Positions 8,244 to 15,128 of a DNA stretch of 31,639 bases are shown one piece after another. Source of the stretch: a virus. A model generated the notes under the pieces. That model searched no databases and had not been told where the DNA came from. It was given only the letters and a program-made list of their open reading frames with translations. The stretch covers positions 1 through 31,639 of IMG/VR virus record IMGVR_UViG_3300046809_000119; one strand, written 5' to 3'. The first letter of the stretch is position 1, and the number at the start of each line of letters is the position of its first letter. The position numbers and the translations under genes are program-made.

Positions 8244-8320
8244 TGGTTGCGCAGGTCCGATTTGAACGGACGATTTCATGGTTATGAGCCATGCGAGATA
8301 TCGGGCTTCTCTACCGCGCA
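8244..8320 (-). tRNA. tRNA with CAU anticodon (Met elongator or Ile2), CCA encoded
   Basis: A full 77-nt cloverleaf folds on the minus strand. The acceptor stem TGCGCGG/CTGCGCA has seven pairs, one of them G-U. The D stem is GAGA/TCTC, the anticodon stem CATGG/CCATG with loop CTCATAA (anticodon at 8284-8286), and the T arm GTCCG-TTCAAAT-CGGAC; discriminator A and an encoded CCA follow. The first acceptor pair is U-A and the anticodon stem lacks three G-C pairs, so it is not an initiator. The D loop (AGCCCGATA) has A where G19 is normal. Methionine and lysidine-modified isoleucine identity cannot be told apart here. Confidence 0.92.
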
Positions 8321-8347
8321 GTATTGGTTAGCCGCCATAGAAGGCGA

Positions 8348-8707
8348 CTAGAGCGCCTTGGCGAGCGCCTTGGCGAGCGCCACGATTTCAGCCCACGCAT
8401 GCACGTCGATGCCGAGTTTGTCATAGACAGCCTTGATCTTGGCTGCTGCGGCATCGAGCTCGTCGACGACTTCAGCGACAATCGCAGGGGCAGCAGCCAC
8501 GACCTTGGCCACATCGGCTTCAGCAGCCGCAACGAACGTGCTGGCATCGGCGACAGCAGCGGCAACTTCGCCAGGAACGGCATCGACGGCAGCGACGACA
8601 TCAGTGGCGACGGCGGATACGGCGCCTTCAGCGCCAGCGACGAGATCGGTCATTTCGGCTTTTCCTTTTGAAAACAGGCTTTTCAGCCAAGCGATGAATT
8701 TGGACAT
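8348..8707 (-). CDS. 119-aa Ala/Val-rich amphipathic protein of unknown function
   Basis: The protein starts MSKFIAWLKSLFSKGKAEM, a basic amphipathic helix. It continues with about 80 residues of Ala/Val/Asp/Glu helical repeats (VAAVDAVPGEVAAAVADA and similar) and ends in ALAKALAKAL, encoded by tandem 12-bp repeats (GAGCGCCTTGGC on the plus strand). No true membrane helix is seen; the composition suggests a long amphipathic bundle that might bind a surface or membrane. CAGGA lies nine bases before the ATG at 8707. It is the first gene of the late operon after a strong terminator. Not recognised as any family. Confidence 0.7.
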   Translation of the reverse strand: MSKFIAWLKSLFSKGKAEMTDLVAGAEGAVSAVATDVVAAVDAVPGEVAAAVADASTFVAAAEADVAKVVAAAPAIVAEVVDELDAAAAKIKAVYDKLGIDVHAWAEIVALAKALAKAL

Positions 8708-8730
8708 GTGCGGGGATCCTGCTTTGAGGA

Positions 8731-8787
8731 GAAAACAAAAGCGGCTGCGAGGCACCCGGTTTATCTATCCGGACCTCAAGCAGCCGC
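8731..8787 (-). terminator. Rho-independent terminator at end of early leftward unit
   Basis: In minus-strand RNA the arms GCGGCTGC and GCAGCCGC pair perfectly. Further pairs GAGG/CCTC and CCGG/CCGG stack inside around an A/T-rich loop, about 16 pairs in all. The tail is TTTTGTTTTC. The terminator lies between the early gene ending at 9078 and the first late gene starting at 8707. Confidence 0.7.
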
Positions 8788-9077
8788 ACGACTGCCATGT
8801 CGCCGGAGGAGGCGGCGCCAGGGCAATACAGTACCGTGGGCGCATACGAAGCGCAGAGACGCTGCCACGGTGTACGAGAGAGGCAGCCACCGCAGGACCG
8901 ATGCCGGTCAACGAGGCGATGTCGCGGGTCAGACCCTAGAACTGCCAATAGTTAGGCCCGGCTCATCACTGGCCGAGCCTCGGTCGCTGTAATATATCGC
9001 GCACCGAAAGGATGCGGGGCAGAGCAGTTGCTCGACCCCTTCACACACACACCCTTCGAAATCGCAAAAAGGGACAT
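8788..9077 (-). other. Non-coding stretch between early and late modules
   Basis: No convincing gene is seen on either strand; reading frames here are Arg-rich and lack start signals. It holds a compound hairpin at 9016-9039 (GGGG...CCCC with an inner GAGC/GCTC), a GGCTC/GAGCC hairpin near 8958-8977 and a short CA repeat near 9044-9053. Being upstream of the terminase genes it may contain the late promoter or the packaging site, but no sequence signature proves either. Confidence 0.4.
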
Positions 9078-9977
9078 CTACGCAGCGGCTGCCTTGATGG
9101 CTTCCATCAAATTGTCATTCGCGGCCATAAGCGCCCTCTTCCCGCGACGCTCCGCCGTCTTGCCCGTGAAGCCCGACGAGGATCCAATCTCCCGCATGTT
9201 CTTCGCCTTAACGGCGGTGTCGAGCACGGCAACGTCAGCCTTTGGCAATCGAGCGATTGTCTCCGCCCATACCTGCCGGTCTAGTTTCGCGGAAACGATA
9301 TCCTGCCACATCATCGATCCGCTCTCGCCGGTGCACGTCTTGACCAATCCAGGAAATACCTGAGACATCTTCTGCGAGCCGCATGGCAGTCCGGTTTGGT
9401 AACGCTTCACTGCCGGCAGCACTGGCGTGTTGGCGTAGGCTTCATCAAGCATCGCCCTCGCCTCATGGATCGTGTAGTTCCTGCCTTTCCGGCGCTTGCC
9501 GCCTGCCCGATACCGATGCGGAAGCGTGCCTAGCAACTCAGCAAAAAACCGATTGCTGGCCGTTGTGGCTTGGCTGTCTTCCTCGGCACCAAGCTGGCTT
9601 TCAGCTGCATCCTTGGTTCCCATCATGGAACCTGTTGGCATGCGTGCGCGAAAAGAGACAACCTTGCCGTCGATGGTAAGCTTGTGAGCTAATTCCGTCT
9701 GGGTGCCATCGCTGAAACGGATAGAGCCAATCCTGACGGTCTGGCCATCGCCGTTGCGTTCTACGTCGTCGGAATGAACAGAGCGCATGATTTCTTCTAT
9801 CGATGGCTTGAGGCGCCAGCGACGCTCGACACGCATCCCTTCGATGTCCTCCTTGTCGTTGTCGTTCGCCGCGACCAATGACCAGTTCGTTTGAATAGGC
9901 TCCGGTTCGTGGTCTGGCTTCGTCGCATAAATTCTCAAACCTTTGAGCTGATCGGCGAGCGATGAGTGTCGTGCCAT
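9078..9977 (-). CDS. 299-aa protein of unknown function, own transcription unit
   Basis: I do not recognise this protein. It starts MARHSSLADQLKGLRIYAT and has ANDN motifs at 37-40 and 286-289. A likely beta-rich domain follows (about 70-120, with RIGSIRFSDGTQTEL and LTIDGKVVSFRAR), then a basic patch GGKRRKGRNYTIHEAR near 160-175, and a basic C-terminus (RRGKRALMAANDN) that could contact nucleic acid. It has its own leader (ACCACCACCAG then GAGGGGA) and an operator/-35 element just upstream, and it is the last gene before the terminator at 8731. A regulatory or DNA-binding role is possible but unproven. Confidence 0.75.
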   Translation of the reverse strand: MARHSSLADQLKGLRIYATKPDHEPEPIQTNWSLVAANDNDKEDIEGMRVERRWRLKPSIEEIMRSVHSDDVERNGDGQTVRIGSIRFSDGTQTELAHKLTIDGKVVSFRARMPTGSMMGTKDAAESQLGAEEDSQATTASNRFFAELLGTLPHRYRAGGKRRKGRNYTIHEARAMLDEAYANTPVLPAVKRYQTGLPCGSQKMSQVFPGLVKTCTGESGSMMWQDIVSAKLDRQVWAETIARLPKADVAVLDTAVKAKNMREIGSSSGFTGKTAERRGKRALMAANDNLMEAIKAAAA

Positions 9978-10036
9978 GCTGTCCCCTCGATCTGGTGGTG
10001 GTGCAATGTCGTGGTGATTTGGTAGGTTTAAGCTGA

Positions 10037-10061
10037 TGTAAACTTACAAATTTGTCAAGAA
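10037..10061 (-). promoter_or_regulatory. Operator/-35 element with ACAAATTTGT palindrome
   Basis: Read on the minus strand the element contains TTGACAAATTTGTAAG. The centre ACAAATTTGT (10046-10055) is a perfect palindrome and TTGACA is a consensus -35 box. The 25 bp are identical to 18536-18560, and the core recurs at 28367 and 29083 in the immunity region. It overlaps the end of the VRR-NUC gene and would drive the gene starting at 9977 under repressor control. No convincing -10 box is seen at the usual spacing. Confidence 0.65.
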
Positions 10062-10546
10062 ACGGCTTCGACCCGTTCAGATTGATTGTCGTTGGCTGCC
10101 AGCCATCCTAGGACCATGCCCACCGCCTGCGCTGCAGCATCATCGCAGGTCGTCGCGCGACAGACTTCGACGTCGTGACCAAGACGACGAAGTGCCGCAT
10201 GCCTTGCGATCTGCGCCGGCGACAGCTTGCCGTTGCCAACCTTGTTCTCGATCATCCGCAGCCGGCCGTAGTCGAGATAGATCCTCACGTCAGCCTCTCC
10301 TGGCGTCATCCCCGCAGCGATCGCTTCTATCTGTGCTCGCGGGCCACGCTTGGCGCTATTCTGGTCACCTGCCAACAGGAACCGCCTGCCGTACTCCGGC
10401 ATAGCGCGAAGAGCGCGGACTTGCGCTGCCTGCAGTTCCCATTCCTTTGGGCCGGCGTCGGTGACGGTTACCTTGCCGGACGCGCTGGTCCTGATGCGAA
10501 CGCGCTTGCCGTCCATGCGAGTGGTATGGGTGGTAGCTTTGGCCAT
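10055..10546 (-). CDS. VRR-NUC domain nuclease
   Basis: The 163-aa protein has the compact VRR-NUC fold of PD-(D/E)XK nucleases. Visible elements are an early Glu-Leu-Gln (37-39), GEADVRIY with Asp86, RMIENK with Glu100 and Lys102, and GKLSPAQIARHAALRRLGHDVEVCR, the pattern typical of this family. Stand-alone phage VRR-NUC proteins cut branched DNA such as Holliday junctions, which would resolve intermediates before packaging. An ANDN motif is at 151-154 in the C-terminal tail. The leader before the ATG at 10546 carries ACCACCACCACA and AGGAGA. It is separated from the primase gene by the repeat array. Confidence 0.8.
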   Translation of the reverse strand: MAKATTHTTRMDGKRVRIRTSASGKVTVTDAGPKEWELQAAQVRALRAMPEYGRRFLLAGDQNSAKRGPRAQIEAIAAGMTPGEADVRIYLDYGRLRMIENKVGNGKLSPAQIARHAALRRLGHDVEVCRATTCDDAAAQAVGMVLGWLAANDNQSERVEAVS

Positions 10547-10732
10547 GCTGTCTCCTATGTGGTGGTGGTTATTTCCGTCTGGTATTTCCGCTGCTATTTT
10601 TCTTCAAAACAATACCGGGACAAAACACCGGGACAACACCCACCCCTAAAGGGGTGTGGGGTTTTTGTCCCGTTAGGATGTTCGAGGGACAAAATAGATA
10701 AAAGTGAAATGTCCTGATTTCGTCTAAGTCTT

Positions 10733-10784
10733 TGATATTGTTGGGGACATTGCGTTTTTGTCCCGGTTTGTCCCGGTTGTCCCG
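10733..10784. repeat. 52-bp imperfect direct repeat, partner at 10941-10992
   Basis: The two units begin TGATAT(T/C)GTTGGGGACATTG and each carries one GGGACA followed by three TGTCCC copies in the same spacing. They differ at about seven positions, mostly between the hexamers. Conservation of the hexamers and their spacing while the bases between them drift suggests the hexamers are what is selected. Confidence 0.75.
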
Positions 10785-10898
10785 CCCCTGAATGTTCACG
10801 TTTCGTATCGGGACAAATGCCGGGACAAACTGTATATTAGCAAAATACGATTGTCCCGGTGTTTTCTGTATTTTTCACTCCGCTCAACCTTTGGTATG

Positions 10899-10928
10899 AT
10901 ATCGGGACATATCGTTTTGTCCCGATAT
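10899..10928. repeat. Perfect 11-bp inverted repeat within the iteron array
   Basis: ATATCGGGACA (10899-10909) and TGTCCCGATAT (10918-10928) are exact complements separated by eight A/T-rich bases. It is the only place where two hexamers form a long palindrome and could be the site bound first or the place where strands open. Confidence 0.7.
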
Positions 10929-10996
10929 ACCGTAAGCATTTGATATCGTTGGGGACATTGCCAATTTGTCCCGGAATGTCCCGCTTGTCCCGGTAG

Positions 10997-13162
10997 CTAT
11001 TCTTCGTCTTCGTCCGCATCCGTCGGAATGACCCATACCCACTGAGGATTTTCGCCAATCAGGCCATCGGCAAGAAGGTCTTTCTTGGCGCGCTGGAACC
11101 GCTTCTTCTTCGCCTCAGGTGACATGCGATCGCTGTCGTCGGCGTGAACCGCGGCCTTCCACGTCTCAGGCGACACTACCCTCGCACCAGATGGATAGCC
11201 TGACGTCTCCGGATCAACCCCGTCACGCTCAGTCAGTGCCACGAGAAGATCAAACGCCCTTGCGTTCTTGCTCTTCTGCATGTCAGAGCCAGACCGCATC
11301 TGCGTCTCCTCCGCCAGCACCACCACCGGCGCCGTGGTGGCCTCTCCATCCTCGTCAACGCCGATCGGGACAGACTTCATGCTGAAGGCCAGGACGTCAC
11401 CCTCCTCGCCGTCGTTGGTGCCATCGCAGACAAGCCTGTGCTTATTGCCCTCCTTTTTGACCATGAAGCTGGCGTCCACGGCGCCATCAAGATCGATGGC
11501 CCCCTTACCTCGCTCGCCGCTCCATGCACTGTGATGAATGGCTGTGACGTGCGCTTTCGTCTCCGCCAGGATCTCGTCACACGACTGGACGAACCGCGTC
11601 ATGTCCTTGCTGGCGTTCTGGTCGCCACCACCAAACACACGTGTGAGCGTGTCGATGATAACCCAGACGCACTTCATCTCCGTGATAGTCTCGGCCTCAC
11701 GGATAGCGGCGATCAAATCTCGAGCGTCTTTCAGGTCTTTTGTGAAATCGAGCCGTCCACCGATAACCAAGAGTGGCACGTTGTGTACGTCATGGTGCTT
11801 GCGAAAGGCCATCATTCGCCGCTCCGTCAGCTTCTTGCGCTCAGCTGCGACGTAGACCACGAGGCCCTGCTTGACCTTCTTGCCGTGCCACTCCATGCCG
11901 GCAGCTATGTGGCAGGCTATGTCGGTGACCACCACGCTCTTGCCGGTGCCAGGCAAGCCTGAGATGGTCGTGAACTCGCCAACGCCTAGCCAACCTTTAA
12001 GGATTGTTTCCTTCGGCTTGCCCTCCTCGATCTCGTCGAACCATGTCCATTCGAACCGCTCGCGCTTCTTGGGTGTGGCTGTTGCTTCGGCCGCAATGTC
12101 ACCGGTTGGTGACACGCCAACCGTAGCTGCGGACGGGGCGTCCTTCTTAGCTCTATTCCGCTCGGCGAAGGCTTTCAAATCCTCAGGATCAGAACCATTG
12201 TCGTTGGCTCGTTCAGGTATTTGTCGAGGCGAATTGGCCGTCTTGTCGAGGCCGCGCTTTATTTTATCCCAAGTCTTCCGATCACCGTCGGTTCCAACAA
12301 GGCCATTCGAAGTTGCTGCATCGAACAATCCGGCCTCCGCTTCCGATCGTGAGATGTATCCGCCGGCGACGAATTCGCCGATATTGCAGGCGCTGGCGAA
12401 TAGCTGCTGGCCGCGTTGACCCTTTGGCGCAGATATCAGCTTGTCGAGTTCCATCGTGAAGGACTTCGACGCGTATGCTGTTGCACCGGTATCATCTGCC
12501 GGCCTGTAGGTATATTCGGATTTGACGCGCTCAACTGCGGCAGGCGCCTTCGTGATGACCATGTCGACAAGCCACGCCGGAGCATCCGCGAATTCAGGAA
12601 TGCCATCTTCCTCCCAATCCTTCCACACATAGCGTCGACCGTCCGCCATCACGGATCCAGGCGCCAGAATATAGCCACCGTCGCCACGCGTATCGACACC
12701 TGGTGCAATTGCAGCGCGGTTCCTTATGCCGACGACATGCTTGAAGAATATATGCGTACCGCCGTTAGCCGTAGATGCGCGAGCCGTTGGCGGTAGCTGG
12801 CCGTGCTGCGCCTCCATGGCCTCCAGCCATTTATGGCCGTCCCTGTCGTCGTGGCGATCTAGGTCCAAAACCCATCCCGCCAATTTCTCGCCAGTCGGTA
12901 CACCTATGGCCGCGCCTGCGTGCCGGTCGCCGAACCAAATATTGATGATGCGGGCCGACGTGGTGGCGTCTTTGAGACCGTATGCTGTATACGGCGACTT
13001 CTCGGCGAACTCTATTAACTCGCCGGTGGTGTGGTCGACACCTTCGATCGTTGCTTCTCGACATGGAAAAACGGGAATGCCCGCTGCGATATACGAGCGG
13101 GCAACATCGATTGGAGCTCTGTCTGACACAGAACGTGGTGGCTTGAAGTTTATTTTGGCCAT
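10997..13162 (-). CDS. Primase-polymerase / AAA helicase fusion, replication initiator
   Basis: The 721-aa protein joins an N-terminal prim-pol domain to a RecA/AAA_25 helicase. Prim-pol motifs are VLDLDRHDD with DLD at 100-102, NGGTHIFFKH at 133-142, and VDTRGDGGYILAPGS from 156. The helicase has Walker A GLPGTGKS at 402-409, Walker B VIIDT at 501-505 and AIHHSAW near 541. The last 120 residues look like a winged-helix DNA-binding region (SPETWKAAV...KKKRFQRAKKDLLADGLI) with an acidic tail. An ANDN motif lies in the linker at 319-322. The ATG overlaps the preceding stop (TAATG). It probably opens the origin at the adjacent repeat array and primes synthesis. Confidence 0.88.
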   Translation of the reverse strand: MAKINFKPPRSVSDRAPIDVARSYIAAGIPVFPCREATIEGVDHTTGELIEFAEKSPYTAYGLKDATTSARIINIWFGDRHAGAAIGVPTGEKLAGWVLDLDRHDDRDGHKWLEAMEAQHGQLPPTARASTANGGTHIFFKHVVGIRNRAAIAPGVDTRGDGGYILAPGSVMADGRRYVWKDWEEDGIPEFADAPAWLVDMVITKAPAAVERVKSEYTYRPADDTGATAYASKSFTMELDKLISAPKGQRGQQLFASACNIGEFVAGGYISRSEAEAGLFDAATSNGLVGTDGDRKTWDKIKRGLDKTANSPRQIPERANDNGSDPEDLKAFAERNRAKKDAPSAATVGVSPTGDIAAEATATPKKRERFEWTWFDEIEEGKPKETILKGWLGVGEFTTISGLPGTGKSVVVTDIACHIAAGMEWHGKKVKQGLVVYVAAERKKLTERRMMAFRKHHDVHNVPLLVIGGRLDFTKDLKDARDLIAAIREAETITEMKCVWVIIDTLTRVFGGGDQNASKDMTRFVQSCDEILAETKAHVTAIHHSAWSGERGKGAIDLDGAVDASFMVKKEGNKHRLVCDGTNDGEEGDVLAFSMKSVPIGVDEDGEATTAPVVVLAEETQMRSGSDMQKSKNARAFDLLVALTERDGVDPETSGYPSGARVVSPETWKAAVHADDSDRMSPEAKKKRFQRAKKDLLADGLIGENPQWVWVIPTDADEDEE

Positions 13163-13827
13163 TAGGCTGCAATCTCCAGATTATTGTTGTCGTTGGCATA
13201 CTGCGGCAGGCCACCAAAGAATGAACGCGGCCACTGGTCAGCCATCGCGTTGGCAATTCCGGCGAAAAACCTTGACCGTTCTCGCCACCTGTCTGGCCCG
13301 GGTGGCATTCGATGCACCCGGGCGATACGTCCGTCGACAACTTTGGTGGGCGTTAGCTTCGGCAGGTTCTTGAGCCAAAGGCAGGTGCGCTTGGTTTCAG
13401 GGTGACCATACTGCCAAGGTTGTACGCTCTGCGCGAAATCACGATAGTTTATGATCCGCTTCTTCGCGTGCTTGTGCATGACAGGGTTCTCGATCGCGAT
13501 ACGTTCGATTGGCGCGTTCCAGAACGCAGAAAACAGCTCCGCACCCTCATCAAGTTCAGCCCACATGTCGCTTGCTGTGCGCCCCGGAGGAGGCGCAGAT
13601 AGCCAGCGAACGCCGCTGTTGCAGAGCCGCGTGCAAGGCGGATGCGCTACCATAAGCAAATCCCATCCATCGTTAAGTAGATCGCGAGCGTCGCCTTGAA
13701 TATGACGATTGCTTCCATCCTCGCTTGGGAGCAGATCGCAAGACCATGCGTCATGTCCGCGGTCGAGGAACGCATTGCGAACGGTCCCCGAGAACTCGCA
13801 TGCGACAAGAACCTTCATCGCCCGCAT
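13162..13827 (-). CDS. Cytosine C5 methyltransferase-like protein
   Basis: The 221-aa protein resembles the core of DNA cytosine-5 methyltransferases. Motif I-like VACEFSGTVRNAF holds FSG at 12-14. HPPCTRLCNSG carries PPC at 63-65 with the nucleophile-type cysteine. IENP at 112-115 stands where ENV is usual. It lacks room for a normal target recognition domain and ends with RMPPGPDRWRERS and an ANDN motif (211-214). Such short relatives are frequent in phages and untested; they could methylate DNA, modify a non-standard base, or act on nucleotides. The ATG at 13827 overlaps the preceding stop as TGATG with GGGAGG upstream. Confidence 0.7.
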   Translation of the reverse strand: MRAMKVLVACEFSGTVRNAFLDRGHDAWSCDLLPSEDGSNRHIQGDARDLLNDGWDLLMVAHPPCTRLCNSGVRWLSAPPPGRTASDMWAELDEGAELFSAFWNAPIERIAIENPVMHKHAKKRIINYRDFAQSVQPWQYGHPETKRTCLWLKNLPKLTPTKVVDGRIARVHRMPPGPDRWRERSRFFAGIANAMADQWPRSFFGGLPQYANDNNNLEIAA

Positions 13828-14210
13828 CAAAACGGCGCCTCCCGCAACGCCTCACGGACCCCCCGCGCGCAGCCTTCCCACGCCGCCTTGACCAGCATCA
13901 GCTGCATGAGCTCATCATAGTGCGCCAAGTCAGTCAGGTTGCCGTTCGATGCAATCCACTCGCCGACGGCCTCGACGCCCTTTTCAAGCGCCTTGACTTC
14001 GTAGATCGATACCCTGTCCAATTTCGTTAGATCTCCTATCGCTACGATGCACGGCTTGCAGAGATAGCCAGGGTCTTTTGATCCAGGCGCAGGTCGACCG
14101 ATGCCGAACGCCAGACAGCCGCACGCCTTGCAGACGGTCGGCTGGCCGTCGGTATCCTGGGTAGGCGTGAATGGGATGATGGGCTGGCCTGTTGGTGGAA
14201 GTTTAGCCAT
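13827..14210 (-). CDS. DUF6511-like protein with zinc-finger N-terminus
   Basis: The 127-aa protein has a four-cysteine cluster CKACGC...CKPC (residues about 27-54) that likely binds zinc. The C-terminal half (YEVKALEKGVEAVGEWIA...LTDL...AREALREAPF-like) matches the helical DUF6511 pattern found in phages. Function is unknown. It overlaps both neighbours (8 bp with the transporter gene, 1 base with the methyltransferase-like gene), so it is made together with the modification genes. A role as an accessory DNA-binding subunit is speculation. Confidence 0.65.
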   Translation of the reverse strand: MAKLPPTGQPIIPFTPTQDTDGQPTVCKACGCLAFGIGRPAPGSKDPGYLCKPCIVAIGDLTKLDRVSIYEVKALEKGVEAVGEWIASNGNLTDLAHYDELMQLMLVKAAWEGCARGVREALREAPF

Positions 14211-14736
14211 GGGCTGCAGTCACGCGGCGGATGGAGGCAACATGCAGAAAGCCGAACGCCAGAGCGCTCATCCATAGCTTGCCGAGTATCTGGCCTTCGA
14301 TGAACTGAAGGCTGCCGAACGCGAGAAGCAAGAAGATTGCGCTATCGACGATGGATCCGATCAGTCCACTGCCGAGGACTGCCAGACCAAGTCCACGCTT
14401 TCGCAACGGGATGTAGACTGCAAGGTCGGCAACTTCAGCCAGCATGAAGGCAGCCACAGAGGCCACCACAAGCGCAGGCGGAGCAAATAGCGCCGATAGT
14501 CCGCCGCCAATCGCTATGGCTACCAGCGCCCCGCGTGTTCCGTGCTGTTCGTGGATCCAGTCGCGCAGCACCATAGCGATACCTACGAGCAGGACACCGC
14601 TAGGTGCCAGAAGGCCTAAGCCCACCGGGATCATGCACGGTCCATTCGGAATGCACATGGTGCCGACGTTGCCAATCATCCAGTTGGCTGCAGGGATAGT
14701 CAGGATGAACAGGACGAACGATATCCACTTGCTCAT
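14203..14736 (-). CDS. VUT/YhhQ-type queuosine precursor transporter
   Basis: The 177-aa protein is an integral membrane protein with about five or six hydrophobic helices, starting MSKWISFVLFILTIPAANWMI. VUT/YhhQ family features are the intramembrane LAPSGVLLVGIAMVLRDWIH (residues about 43-62), GGGLSALFAPPALVVASVAAF with AEVADLAVYIPLRKRG, and a last helix pair. Known members carry 7-deazaguanine precursors (preQ0/preQ1) or vitamins across the inner membrane. The start overlaps the stop of the deoxyribosyltransferase-like gene (ATGA) and has GGGAG eight bases upstream. In a phage it would raise the host supply of a modified-base precursor. Family assignment is firm, substrate is inferred. Confidence 0.85.
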   Translation of the reverse strand: MSKWISFVLFILTIPAANWMIGNVGTMCIPNGPCMIPVGLGLLAPSGVLLVGIAMVLRDWIHEQHGTRGALVAIAIGGGLSALFAPPALVVASVAAFMLAEVADLAVYIPLRKRGLGLAVLGSGLIGSIVDSAIFLLLAFGSLQFIEGQILGKLWMSALAFGFLHVASIRRVTAAHG

Positions 14737-15128
14737 GCGTAGAACTCCCTGACGTAAGTCATCGCGGCTTCGAACGATGGTGCGATCTTGTGGCTGTGGT
14801 AGCGCATCCATGGCGAGATGCGCGTCCCGTCTTTGGCCACGACCACGACAAGTTTGCCGCGCTCGAATGCGTAGAGGATTTCCATTGACGTACCGACGCT
14901 CGGCTTGTCGTAATTTACCAGAATTACGTCCGACTCGATAACGTCGATCTTGTCGAGTTCAACGATCTCTTTGACGGAATCGTCTTCCTTGCCGCGATAG
15001 TCGCGACGCATTGGATCAAGCGTGCGGCCATCCCAGTTGGCGGTCACGAACTCGCGCCAGTCCTTGCACTCCTCGTCAGTGCATCCATTGATCGGCCCGC
15101 ATAGGTAAAGGGTCTTAAGCTGCGACAT
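14733..15128 (-). CDS. Nucleoside 2-deoxyribosyltransferase-like protein
   Basis: The 131-aa protein has the order of this Rossmann-like family. It starts with TLYLCGPINGCTDEE at 6-20, has LDPMRRDYR with a conserved Asp, and DKIDVIESDVILVNYDKPSVGTSMEI ends in the likely catalytic Glu83. SPWMRYH follows near 105-111. Relatives break the glycosidic bond of deoxynucleosides and exchange or release the base. In this cassette it might make or destroy deoxynucleosides of an unusual base. The ATG at 15128 overlaps the end of the DpdA-like gene by 14 bp; its leader has ACCACCACGAAGGAGA. Confidence 0.75.
   Translation of the reverse strand: MSQLKTLYLCGPINGCTDEECKDWREFVTANWDGRTLDPMRRDYRGKEDDSVKEIVELDKIDVIESDVILVNYDKPSVGTSMEILYAFERGKLVVVVAKDGTRISPWMRYHSHKIAPSFEAAMTYVREFYA

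Larger units (their letters stand above)
10617..10991. repeat. Array of 17 GGGACA/TGTCCC repeats, candidate replication origin
   Basis: Within 375 bp the hexamer GGGACA or its complement TGTCCC occurs 17 times. GGGACA copies start at 10617, 10630, 10686, 10744, 10810, 10822, 10904 and 10952. TGTCCC copies start at 10666, 10759, 10769, 10778, 10852, 10918, 10967, 10977 and 10986. Most extend to CCGGGACAA/TTGTCCCGG. A/T-rich DNA lies between clusters (about 10827-10900), and a CACCCC-TAAA-GGGGTG hairpin lies at 10641-10656. The region has no gene and ends five bases from the stop of the primase-helicase. Repeats in both orientations beside an initiator-type protein are what iterons at an origin look like. 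Confidence 0.75.

Noticed and set aside
8244-8320. tRNA as a prophage attachment site
   Set aside because: It sits inside the late operon with phage genes on both sides, no integrase is near and no partial copy of the tRNA end was noticed elsewhere in the window.
8628-8948. 106-aa minus-strand gene before the first late gene
   Set aside because: It overlaps the terminator and the start of the 119-aa gene in another frame, with Arg/Pro/Ser-rich sequence and no start signal.
9016-9053. Second tRNA gene upstream of the late module
   Set aside because: The GGGG/GAGC...GCTC/CCCC stem looks like part of a cloverleaf, but no T arm with TTC and no matching acceptor stem can be folded on either strand.
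10641-10670. Rho-independent terminator on the plus strand (CACCCC-TAAA-GGGGTG then T-run)
   Set aside because: No plus-strand gene or promoter leads into it, and in the minus-strand direction, where transcription occurs, no T-run follows. It is more likely part of the origin structure.
10617-10991. CRISPR array
   Set aside because: Repeats are only 6 to 9 bases, occur in both orientations and have irregular spacing, so there are no repeat-spacer units.
10569-10996. Short reading frames across the iteron array on the minus strand
   Set aside because: The translations are made only of the repeated hexamers (runs such as RDKPGQ and NVPN), have no ribosome-binding site and are explained by the repeats.
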